DNA from: Setophaga petechia
Lineage: Eukaryota > Chordata > Aves > Passeriformes > Parulidae
NCBI GenBank assembly: GCA_024362935.1
Contig: JANCRA010000014.1
Span: 4,049,001-4,113,000 of the forward strand
Direction: 5' to 3'
DNA: 64,000 nt
The notes beneath the pieces are model-generated. The model saw only the letters and a list, made by a program, of their open reading frames with translations. It did no database searches and was not told the origin of the DNA. Each line of letters opens with the position of its first letter. Positions within the stretch are counted from its first letter, which is position 1. The position numbers and the translations under genes were made by a program. Shown piece by piece: positions 26,829 to 36,930 of the stretch.

Positions 26829-26935
26829 GTATAATGGGCTGTGGAGTGTCCTCTGAAAAGAGACCAAAGGCCCATGAGTTTTCCTCTGACTCAAGACCCT
26901 CTGCTGCTCATGTTTACAAGCACAGAAACCAGAAT
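26829..26935 (+). other. Candidate small first coding exon, N-myristoylation-type start, unrecognised
   Basis: A pyrimidine-rich tract (TTTTTCTCCTCCCC, then TTTTAATATTTCAG) ends in AG at 26828. The ATG follows at 26834 with A at -3 and G at +4, a strong initiation context. The frame reads MGCGVSSEKRPKAHEFSSDS and then 14 more residues ending HRNQN. A GTAAGA donor-like site at 26936 falls exactly after codon 34. MGC followed by a small residue and serines fits the known pattern for N-myristoylation at Gly2 with possible palmitoylation at Cys3. I do not recognise the protein, and no second exon was identified. It would be transcribed opposite to CDH13. A chance ORF or a decayed retrocopy remains quite possible, since short MGC ORFs with splice-like flanks can arise randomly. 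Confidence 0.25.
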
Positions 26936-27605
26936 GTAAGAAATGCATTAACCATGGGGAAATGGTGCAAACCTTGTTTATCTTGTATTTTAAGCAGAAA
27001 GAAAAATGAGATATTGCTGTATCTATTACTAAAACCCCTTAAACCATAGAAACTGAGGTGCAGCTCTGGAATTTACCACACTGCAAAACAAGTTAAAGGT
27101 GTGCAAGTGGGAGCTCTGCCAGAGAAGACAAGACAAAATGATACAATTACTCCAACTCAGAGCTGATATGCTCCCAGGTATATGTTTTCCCACAATTGCT
27201 GTAAATATGAATATGTTAGAGGTTAATACCAAGATCAAATGTGGAATGCATTTGCTGAAAAGATTAATATCTTTTCATTAAAAATGAGAGTGCACTGTTG
27301 GTTCAGCATTTGCATTTAGATCGAGCAGGTAATAACTATATTGACTGCTAAGACACCTATCTCCAAAAAGGAAAATATGAATAAAAAGGGTGGTGTCCAC
27401 GTGTAGAAGTGGAGGAGATTTTTCTATTTCCCATTGAGAAATAAAAGTTCAGCCCCTTGGACCTGAGCCCTGTGGTTTACTCATGGCAGCAGAGCTGCTG
27501 TGTGCTGTAAAGAACATTTCTGCCCTGCTCCACACCAGCACTGTGCTGCTGGATATGGACCAGGGGCTGCTGCTGGTTTGAAAATTGAACAGCCAATACA
27601 GGGGA

Positions 27606-27767
27606 GGCACTGGCTGGGTGCTGCACTCTGATTTCTGATGCAGGTGGGGTTTAAACCCAGCATTGGCTGGGTGTTGTACTCTGATTTCTGATGCAGGTGG
27701 GGTTTAAACTCAGCACTGGCTGGGTGTTGTACTCTGATTTTTGCTGTAGTTGTGGTTTAAATCCCAG
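27606..27767 (+). repeat. 53-bp tandem triplicate
   Basis: Units begin GGCTGGGTGYTGYACTCTGA and continue with TTTCTGATGCAGGTGGGGTT. Their starts are 53 bp apart (27612, 27665, 27718). The third unit is more diverged. It lies just before the interrupted CR1. Confidence 0.92.
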
Positions 27768-27803
27768 ACCCTTTGGTTAAGAGGGAGGCTCAGCCAGCTG
27801 TTG

Positions 27804-28480
27804 TAGAGTCAAAATAGGGTTGGGACCTCTGGACATCATCCAGTCCAAGCCCCTCCAAGGCAGGAATGTTCCATTCAACAAGGAAAGTGTCCAGGAATGG
27901 CACATGGTGCTCCCTCCAGCCCAACACCTCTACAGAAAGCCACTCATTCCAGCCTGGGGATGTGCAGAAACTTTATTCCCCAAGCAGGAATCCAGTCAGA
28001 CATTCCTTCCTCCTAAACTTCTCAGACATTTCCTCCTCCATGTTTTATTTCCCTCTATCCTCACCTCACACAGACAATTTTTTATAATAATTCAATTTCA
28101 TGAGCCACACAGAACTACATAAGAGTTATTTATATAACATCAATATTAAATTGGTACCCAGATTTCTTTTCTACTTGTCCAGGTGTGGTTGGGATGTCTC
28201 CAGAGGAGACTCCAGGCCCTCCCTGGGCAGCTGCTCCAGGGCTCTGCTCCCTCCAGGGAGAATTATTCCTCATGTTGAGGTGCAACTTGTTTTGTTTAAT
28301 TTTATGGCAATTTCTCCTTGTCTTGCAGCTGAACACTATCAAAAAGGGTCTGGGACCCTTCTCTTGGCACCCAATTTGTAGGGATTGATGGGATCCCCTC
28401 TCAGATTCCCTTTCCCAGAGTGACCAGCCCAGCTCCTGCAGCCTCCCCTCAGCAGGGAGATGCTGCAGACCCCAAACCAT
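27804..28480 (-). mobile_element. Old CR1 LINE, interrupted by a 280-bp insert
   Basis: The left part (27804-27895, TTGGGACCTCTGGACATCAT, CCAGTCCAAGCCCCTCC) and the right part (28176-28480: ATGTCTCCAGAGGAGACTCC, CCCTGGGCAGCTGCTCCAGG, TTCCTCATGTTGAGGTGCAA, GATCCCCTCTCAGATTCCC) are consecutive segments of a CR1 in reverse orientation. They are separated by unrelated DNA at 27896-28175. The copy is more decayed than those at 53160 and 62936. Confidence 0.8.
27896..28175. mobile_element. 280-bp insert in CR1 with 8-bp target duplication; unclassified
   Basis: The 8-bp sequence TGTCCAGG flanks the insert on both sides (27888-27895 and 28176-28183), and the CR1 reads through if one copy is removed. 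The insert's core (27900-28165) has a second copy at 31546-31811. No terminal inverted repeats were found, and one end is pyrimidine-rich (GATTTCTTTTCTACT). An 8-bp duplication would fit hAT-type DNA transposons, but without inverted ends a non-autonomous retrosequence is as likely. It has no coding capacity. Confidence 0.6.
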
Positions 28481-29795
28481 CTTTGGTTTTGTGGGCAGTT
28501 CACACAAACACGAGCACTGGGGGCTGATGCAACTCCAGCTTTCTCACAGTTCATGGCAAAAACCTTTCAGCTCCATTTTCTCAAGTCATAATGAGAGAAA
28601 AATGTATTTATGATTGAAACCATAGCAGATTGATGCACCAAGATTGGTTCAAATGCTCACAGAACACAGCAGCTGCTCCCTGAGCTCGTGTCAGCCCTCA
28701 GCAGAACACACATTTCACTCACCCCAGTCTAGCCCAAGGTCTCTCACAACCAAAAAACACTTGAACTGGATTTCTTGAGGTGTTTAAAACCACATGTGCA
28801 GGCACACAGAGCAGCGTGCAGCAGACAGCTCAAACCATTTGTAAACTGGAACTCAAATTAAGCACAGCAGCTCCTATCAAAAGCTAAAGCAGGTTACCTC
28901 TCAAACTGTGAGAAGTAAATATTTCACTTAAGCAACTGTGGTGACAGCTTTCTTTTAGTACTGTAGTCATGAAGTTTATACAAATCACAGTTGCTTTCCT
29001 GTAGAGCAGAGGGGTCTGTAGCACTGGGAAAGCAGCATCGTGGGCAAGCAGAAACCCAATTCCTGACCCATAAAGGAAATTTCTGAGCTCACTCTGCCAG
29101 ACCACAAGTGTTTTCTTCACTTATTCACATGAGGAGCATTATTTTCCTCTCACTGCAGGCAAGTGTCACTTTGAGCTGGAGTTTCTATCCCTGAAATTCA
29201 GGACATTTCCTCAAGGTTTCCTTCCAACTCCTTCCCCTCCCCCTGTTTTTCTTGCTTTTTTACTCTCTTTCCCTGTTGTGCTCTATTTTGTGTCATTTAG
29301 ACCATATATTTTGATGGAGGGCATCCTTCTCCTCTGAATTTATGAATCAAAATGCATTCTCCAATGGATACCTGGAGGTATAATTTGCCCCCTAACACTC
29401 CTCAATCTTTATTACTGACACATTCAAGGATGCCTGACTCCCACAAGAAGAAAAAAAAACCAATCCACATTAATCTTCAAAAATGTGTCCTTACCTGCCT
29501 TCTGAAAATGAAAATGGATGTTCTTTGAGAAATTACCTGAGTTTTGCTTTAAACCCCCAGGATCATGCACTTCTGGAAACAATTCTGAATCTCAAAAATT
29601 TATAAGTAAAAAAGTCTGCTGGTGTATAAATACAAATCCTTCACTGTGCCTTTTCCTTGGAGGCAGGAAGCATTCCCTGCATCCTCTGGATGGAGTCTGG
29701 GGGGCTCCTGCACATCCTTTTTGTGCAGACAGGACAGAAGGACTTTTTTTAGAGGATATTCAAATATGGAAACAGCTCCAAAGCAGCTCCATCAG

Positions 29796-30030
29796 CCATC
29801 CCTGCCCCATCAAACACCCAGATCCTAACAGGGAGCATCCCCATCCCTGCCCCATCAAACACCCAGTTCCTAACAGGGAGCATCCCCATCCCTGCCCCAT
29901 CAAACACCCAGTTCCTAACAGGGAGCATCCCCCATCCCTGCCCCATCAAACACCCAGATCCTAACAGGGAGCATCCCCATCCCTGCCCCATCAAACACCC
30001 AGTTCCTAACAGGGAGCATCCCCATCCCCA
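29796..30030 (+). repeat. 45-bp minisatellite, five copies
   Basis: The unit is CATCCCTGCCCCATCAAACA, then CCCAGWTCCTAACAGGGAG and further bases, at 45-bp spacing (for example 29821 and 29866). One unit has an extra C. The period is a multiple of three, giving an apparent His/Pro-rich repeat frame that is not a gene. Confidence 0.93.
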
Positions 30031-31545
30031 AACTTCCCATTTAGAAACAGACTTTAAAAATCAGAGTCACAGAAAAAAATAAAAATTGAAGACTTATAGG
30101 AATTTAAAAAAAATTCTCTTCACATTGAGCTGGTCCTCCATAGCTAAGATGCACAGTTGGAGTTGACCATAAACAAGTTAATTCTTTCTCCTTTTACATT
30201 TTATTTATTTTAAAAGTGTCTCCTTAGAAATAACTTTTTTCCCCGATAATATATTAAAAATAAAAGTATTCTTTCATTTTTGTCTCTTAATATTGTTAAT
30301 ATAGATCTTTACTAATGCAAACTAAGAATTGCCCATCTATATAATTTGATTTAAAAATTGAGCTCTCTAGATGTCCAATTTTTATTTAATTTTAGTGTAA
30401 ATGCCTGCATTTTGATACTTTGCTCTGGAACAAGAATTTCTAGACTATGCCATAGCTCCATTTCTGAAAATGCTGAAGCATGGAGAAACAATTTGGAATT
30501 TCCAGGATGGACAAAACCTGCCAGATGTTTTCCATGTCCACATCTCAGTCTCCCCCACTGGGCAAAACCTCCAGTCTCCCGTTCCCTCTGATGCATAAAC
30601 ATGAAATAAATCATACTTAAAATGAAAAAAAAAAACAATAAAAAGACCAAAACCACCCTGAAACAATTTATATTCAGTTAACTTGTCTTAAATGCAGTGA
30701 AGAGTTTCCCAAAATCATCAAGGAGCAAGAAGTGGCAAATGTTACAAAGATGGAAAACAGGAGTAATTTTAGTCAATTCTTTAACATGCTTTGAAAGAGT
30801 TCATGTAAACCTCTGGTGCATAATCACATTAATGATGAAAACCAGTTTTCTCCATGACCATCCTAGAGAATTTTTTACTTTAATTCAGCTCCTTAATTGG
30901 TGTCTAGGGCTGCTACAGTTTTAAAGAGCACACCTACAGTCACAGCAGCTGTTGACCCAGTTAAAGGTTTCAATAAAACCTAGGAGAAGCTGCAGGTTGA
31001 ACTGGAAATCATGAATAATCAGATCCACCAGGACCAGGAGATTTTGCAGAGTCTGGGCTGTGGAATTCCCCAGCACAATCTCACTTTTCTCCACCCTATA
31101 CAAAGGCTGTGTGTACATCCACGAGCTGCGCCTGCAAACGCTGCTGGCTCAAATTCCACTCATCAAACAGCATCAGCTGAGCTGCTCTCAGCATCCACTC
31201 CCCTTTCCAAGCAGTGGAAAAGCTGATGGGAGGGTTTGCTGCCTCCTCTGTGTGCCTAGGACAGCACATTGTCCTCTGAGGTGCCACGAAAAGCAAGATA
31301 AGAATTGCTGAGATAAAACCATTTGCTGAGATAAAACCATTCCTGACTCACAAATTCTTCTCCACGAGGATTTTGTCCTCAGCCTCCAGCTTGTGTTTCA
31401 CACCTTCTAGCAAGGCTTTCAGGGCAAAGAACACTCCTTCCTCGTGTTTCTACAACACATTTCGTGTGAGATTGTGACAAGGGGCCAAAACATTTAGGAT
31501 TTGCTCAGGTTCCCAGTAAAAAGGCATTAATATCAGCAGGTATCT

Positions 31546-31811
31546 GCACGTGGTGCTCCCTCCAGCCCAACACCTCTCCAGAAAGCCACTCACTCAAGCC
31601 TGGGGATGTGCAGACACTTCATTCCCCAAGCAGGAATCCAGTCAGACATTCCTTCCTCCTAAACTGCTCAGACATTTCCTCCTCCACATTTTACTCCCCT
31701 CTGTCCCCACAGCACACACACAATTTTTTATAATAATTCAATTTCATGAGCCACACAGAACTACATAAGAGTTATTTATATAACATCAATATTAAATTGG
31801 TACCCAGATTT
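31546..31811. repeat. Second copy of the 266-bp insert family
   Basis: It aligns to 27900-28165 at a constant offset of 3646 with no net insertion or deletion. It shares GGTGCTCCCTCCAGCCCAAC, AGGAATCCAGTCAGACATTC and TTATTTATATAACATCAATA among other blocks, with scattered substitutions. It ends in a run of T (31808-31818). Orientation is direct relative to the first copy. No clear target duplication was found here. Confidence 0.8.
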
Positions 31812-33599
31812 TTTTTTTCAGAATAAAAACCTTGAGGCTGCTTGTCTCTAAAAGCTGCAATTATGGTTAAAAATAGAAATAATTCATCTTTGACCATGAA
31901 TGGCAACTCCACAGGTCTGAAAATGGAGGCCTGACCACCAGTTTCTACTGAAGACATATGGGCAGGAAGGGGAAGAGGCTGAACCCACAAAGATGAAAAA
32001 ATAAACATCCTTTTCCCCAAAGCCTTTCCTCTGACAAGACAAAGTGAGACTGGATTTTAACTGCAGACAATACTTAATTTTAGTGTTAAAATTATACACA
32101 GCCACACGTTTTGGCTTGCAAACCACTCAGATTTGGAACAACGAAATTTACTGAATTCACACAGAATTTCAACAGATCCCAACTTGCCAGGTCACCTTCA
32201 AAGTAAAGGAATGGAATTGGTGATTATTAAAAATCATGAGGAATTCAGATCCTGCTCTCAAGATGATCTATCCAGCCATAACACCCATCTGACTGAGGCC
32301 AGGTTTCTTGCATGGAGGCAGAATCATTATTTCATGAATCACCAGTGACCTTTGGAAGGCACTGGGAAAAGCAGCCATGTTCATTCCTTTCCATTGATTT
32401 TCTAATTTTGAGTAAATTGGTTTAATCTGGGGAATGGTTATCTATGAGGAATAAAAATACTTAAAACTGTCTTTAGAAAACAGTAAAAAGCTGAACTGTT
32501 TGAACTGAAACAATGAATTTGGAAGGGAAACTTGAGGGGAGAAAAGGTAGGGATTTTGTAAACTCTAATTTGGGCACCATTCTGTGACCAGGCACCCAAA
32601 TATGAATAAAGTTAGAATCTTTTAAACTTAAAAACACAGACATTCAGGCCCAGACATTAGATTCACCCTCAGTTTCACTCTACTGTGTGACTGATTTACC
32701 CATGAAATATTTGGTGTTGGAAAAGCTTGTAGAAAGAAATTACCCAGCTAGAAAGGGAAATGTATTATCTGGTAACATGAAAAATAATGGGCTGAATATT
32801 GAGAATATTGGACAATCCTGAGTCTAATCAACTTAGAAGACAAGCTCAGTGACTCAGCACACACCTGAAACATCCTGCAAGGACAGAATTTGGATCCCTC
32901 AGGAATCTATAGAGCACTCAGGGCTACTTCATCAAAGGAAATTGTGATTTATAGAGTAACTCTTCCTGGTGCCAAGATTTTATATATTCCGGTATCTAAA
33001 CCTTTAGATTAACAGATTGCCTCTACTTTATTATCTTCTGAACATGAAATGATCATACCTAAGCTTTCTTTGCCATCAATTTATGCTCTCATAATGTTAA
33101 TGATCTGTTATAAGCATAGATTTTGGCACTGTGGCAGTTCACCTAAAGCCATCTGAGGATTACCTGTTCCTTCCCACCCCTTTTGTATTTTCTTTTTTTT
33201 GGCTGTGGGGTACCAAGTGAATTAGTTCATTAAGTCCACTCATAAAAATATTCTAGGAAAGATTTAGAGCACTAAATGAATCCTCTCAGAGTGAGCTATA
33301 TGCACAGTTAGCTCCGGGTGTCAATTGCTAACTCTAAGTTGAAGTCCACTTCATCCTGAGATCTTTCTCACTACACAACACTAAATGTCTCACACAGAAA
33401 TGATGAACACTAGATTTATAAACATTGATCAGAGCTTAGAACTGAAGTCCAAGTAAGAAATAAACAAAATTCTTAAAAGACTCCTTAAAAGTGAGCATCT
33501 GAATCCCCACACAGCAACACCCAGTGCCTCTTCTCACCGCCCAGAAGGAGATGAGGGGCGCAATCATTAAAACGCGAAACTGGGAACAGCAAAGTTCTC

Positions 33600-33605
33600 A
33601 CTCAC
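33600..33605 (-). promoter_or_regulatory. CDH13: Splice donor of the CDH13 exon
   Basis: The minus strand reads GGGAG|GTGAGTGAG, a near-consensus GTGAGT donor directly after the GAG codon of the LDRE motif. Residues translated beyond it (VSENFAVP) do not look like cadherin, which supports placing the boundary here. Confidence 0.9.
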
Positions 33606-33784
33606 CTCCCGGTCCAGCAGCGCAGGGGACACCACGGTGACGATGTCTCCCTTCTCGGGGTCGATGTAGAACATGTTTGGGGAGGGTTTGGTGGGGGTCT
33701 GCCTGAGGATGTTGTAGCGCAGCAGGGCGTTGTCCGTGCTGGCGTCGTCGGCGTCGAACGCCGCCATGCGCATCACCGTGGTTC
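33606..33784 (-). CDS. CDH13: Internal coding exon of T-cadherin (cadherin-13), EC2 repeat
   Basis: This 179-bp exon encodes a split glycine codon plus 59 codons, from TTVMRM to LLDRE. CDH13 is a GPI-anchored cadherin without a cytoplasmic tail, acting in homophilic recognition, guidance and adiponectin binding at the cell surface. The sequence shows the calcium-site motif DADD, then NALLRYNI, the T-cadherin-like stretch [16 protein letters not shown], and the LDRE calcium-binding motif. Classical cadherins such as CDH2 have a related but clearly different segment here, which supports CDH13 from the known family. The segment belongs to the second extracellular repeat. Read on the minus strand, a pyrimidine-rich tract and AG end at 33785, and the donor is GGGAG|GTGAGTGAG at 33605. 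The exon begins after the first base of a codon and ends on a codon boundary. It is GC- and CpG-rich against AT-rich flanks. The exon number was not determined. The open frame continues past both splice sites only by chance. Confidence 0.95.
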
Positions 33785-33815
33785 CTGGGGAAGGGCACAC
33801 ACAGCAGGCACTGAG
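33785..33815 (-). promoter_or_regulatory. CDH13: Splice acceptor of the CDH13 exon
   Basis: On the minus strand the intron ends in a tract rich in T and C (TGTGTGTGCCCTTCCCCAG) and the AG falls at 33786-33785. The exon then starts GAACCACGG. This boundary puts the known T-cadherin reading frame in phase, with one base of the first codon supplied by the preceding exon. Confidence 0.88.
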
Positions 33816-33904
33816 CAAAACCATCTCCAGCTGACTGCTTCCACCTCAGAGTTAGGCTGCATTTTTGTTCATATTGTCTTTACTTGTGTTTGTTTGGTTG
33901 GTTT

Positions 33905-34238
33905 TTTAACTAGGTTGGAGGAAACCTTCAAGATCATTGAGTCCCACCCAGACCCAACACCTCAACTGAACCCTGGCACCAGAGCCACATCCAGGCTTTG
34001 TTAAACACACCCGGGGATGGGCACTGCACCACCTCCCTGGGCAGCCATTCCAGAACTTTATCTCTCTTTCCAGGAAAAACTTTTTCCTAAATAAGTTTTT
34101 TCCACGTACTTTATCACTCTTTCCATGAAAAGCTTTTTCCAACCTGTATTTCCCCTTGTGAGCTCTGGTTCTGTCAGTGCTGCCTGGAGAAAGAGCCCAA
34201 CCCCACCTGAGCACAGCCACCTTCCAGGAGTTGTACAG
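33905..34238 (-). mobile_element. CR1 LINE fragment beside the CDH13 exon, with internal duplication
   Basis: It closely resembles the copy at 53160: GGTTGGAGGAAACCTTCAAG, ATCATTGAGTCCCACCC, GTTAAACACACCCGGGGATG and TTCTGTCAGTGCTGCCTGGA. A stretch with ACTTTATC...CTCTTTCCA.GAAAA.CTTTTTCC occurs twice in tandem (about 34053-34088 and 34108-34142). The element lies about 120 bp upstream of the CDH13 exon acceptor. Confidence 0.85.
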
Positions 34239-35439
34239 AGTGAGTACTTGTTACTCAGCCAATAGAAGATTTATGTTCTCTAACACAAATTCCCTGTATC
34301 TCTGGGCTTTGAAGCCATCCACAGTAATTGCATTTCACTAAATGAATTACAGGTGTATCTCTTCCACTTTTAATTCTGCAGGCAGGAAATCCACAGGTGG
34401 CTACAATGAAAACAGCAATACTGAAAAACCAGCTCTCTATTTGCATGGTGAAGTGTTGCAGTTCAAATTGTGTTGGATGTCATTTCTGTCAATAAGAAAT
34501 GTTGTAATTATTAAAGCCTGCATTGTTCCAAATTCAATTTGTACAAATTTATGAGCTTATTTTATGAACATCAACAAGCCCCCATCTCTATTGCCCCACT
34601 GTCCTTCCAGTGCTGAAGGTTTCTCTGCCAGGAAATTCCCTGAGCACACAGTTCTGCTGCAGAGGGCAATAAGGGAAATGCAATTCCCTGCACAGATTCC
34701 TCAATGCTGTGCAGAGGAAAAACCTCACTTTGTTTCTTGATCCCAGTTAATAGAGAGAGCCCTGAGCTGCTGCCAGTCCTGTGCTTAGGATGGGGCACAT
34801 CCTGCATCCCTGGATCAGGGATTTTCCTCTCCCCAAGGCAGGCAGCCCAGAGCAAAATTCTGTCAGCATTTTATCAGCTTTGTACAGTACACTGAGACAA
34901 AAAAAAGGGCATAATGAGACACCTGGGCTGAACTGTGAGATGCTCACCCCTAGACCAAAATGATTTCTTCATCAGTTCATCTATAATTGTAAATGTAAGC
35001 ATTAGTTTGAAAAGCAATCTAACTAAATAATATATGGTCACAGCAAGATTAAATATTTCTGGTAATATTGACCTGAAGACAGAATGAGATTCTACCAAAT
35101 AACAAAAAACTGTGATCAAATCAATAAATTCATTTCAATAGTGAATCAATGTTAAGTAAAAGATTAGTGTGAGATATTAGCAAAATATAAAGTAAGAAAC
35201 CTAGGAAGGGATCCAGTCTGTGGCCTAAAAATCCCAGCTGAAGCAATTTATCAGATTCTATGATCCACACCACTTCCATTGAGGTAACTTTGCAGTGACA
35301 CCATTATCTCCTGTGTGAATCAGTACCAGAGTGAGCCAGAATTGTTTGTTACAGTTTAATTCCTCTGTGGGAACTCACCCTTTTTTTCCCCCATAAACTA
35401 GGCAAGTATTATTTTAAACTATTATAGTCAACAGATTTT

Positions 35440-35550
35440 AAATACAGCAGTTAAATATATAATTTTCATATCTACAATATTAAATATATAAAAATATATA
35501 AATTATATTAAATATATAAATTAAATATATAAATTATTTAAATACAACAT
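35440..35550. repeat. AT-rich low-complexity tract (AAATATATAAATT)
   Basis: TTAAATATATAAATTA-type units recur for about 100 bp. No gene is seen. Confidence 0.75.
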
Positions 35551-36930
35551 TTTCATTTCTTCATAGATCTATAAGACCATAGGATGATTTTTCACTATTC
35601 ACAGAGTTTTCTGTGGCAAAATGACTACAAGAGGGTAAAACCTGATACAGACAGGGCCTCAGACATTAGATTGCAAGTGCCTCAATAACAGAAATATGTA
35701 TCATTCATGTACAGGGAGTTTGTTTTCTTTCTGAAGGTCTTGCATTTAAAAAATCAAATAAAAATGAATTATTGTGGTGAGAATAAAAACAAGCCCAGCC
35801 TCAGTTATAGACTGATATCACAACTGCCTGCTCACTGTTAAACAAACTCAACTGCCTTGTTTAGGTACATTTCTCCTTTTCATTTTCCCCTTTTGTTGTA
35901 GTTCCCAGAGTACACAGTGTTGCCTCTTCTTGCAGTGACCTTGAATATCAGCTCTCAGAGGTTTTATTTTATTGCTACTTCGGGCAGAGTTCCCCCCTTG
36001 GGAGCAATAGCAGAGACCTGACAGCATGTTGGTTTTATTCAGCAGTGATTAAAGGTCAGACAGCTCAAAAAGAAGCTCAGCCCTGGGTACCATGCCATGT
36101 GTGCCAGTGTTACAAGATGATCCCAGCCCTGATATTTTCACCTACTTTGTGTGAGACTGATTGAGAAGAAAAGAGAAAAGAAATGCTTTCTTTTTTGAAA
36201 AATTAAGATTCACTCAATGTGCTGGTTTTTAGAAATTTATCACATTTTTGAGGTTTTTTTTATATCAGTGTTAGAGAACATGTTTCACCAGGGTCTCCAA
36301 ATCACAAGGTTTCAGTGAAATCAATAAGGACTAAGGCAAATCTTTAAGAGTGCCCAAGTTCATGTGGAATTAAATGGATTTCAGTACACAGTTGTTTCCT
36401 GAAGAATGCACTTTAATATGCCCTGCTCAAGTACAGTAGAAAACATTCTGAATTAATTCAAGGTTGCTATTATTATTAATCTATTAGATGAGTTGATGTT
36501 CAGCAGAGATTTAGAAACTTATTACAATATATATTCAACTTTAAATCCCATTTATACAGTTGTTCTACTGCAATATTTCTGATGATAAAACAGTGGAAGG
36601 CAGATGTAAATGTTAAGATCTGATGTAAATCCCCTAATCCCTCATTACTCTGGCCTAGGACTGCCTTAGCACAATGGCTGAGTCTGACTCTGATTTGCCA
36701 GCTGCAGTTCTTTAACCTTTCAACTCACCAGACATTGTCTTGTTCCCTGCAATCATTCCTTTGGTGCATACAGATAAGTGTTCCAGCAACTCAGATGAGC
36801 AGAATTTTACATCCCTTTTGCACAGAGATGCATTTCCAGGAGGAAAGTTGGAGAGAATTAGATACATCTTTTTTCTCTGCTTCTTCTCTCGAAAGTTTTG
36901 TGGCATTGATTCATGGCTACCATCAAAGTA

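Larger units (their letters stand above)
1..33605 (-). other. CDH13: CDH13 intron downstream of the exon (partial)
   Basis: No further cadherin exon or other recognisable gene was found. Besides the repeats listed separately, I see only unremarkable AT-rich intronic DNA in these stretches: 330-1450, 1890-5230, 5930-7650, 7910-10070, 10870-13360, 13960-22680, 23275-25560, 28490-29790, 30040-31540 and 31815-33600. The assignment as CDH13 intron is inference. It follows from the exon and its donor and from the known large introns of this gene. Confidence 0.8.

Noticed and set aside
27896..28175. hAT transposon called from the 8-bp target duplication
   Set aside because: No terminal inverted repeats were found at the ends, so the class cannot be assigned from this evidence.
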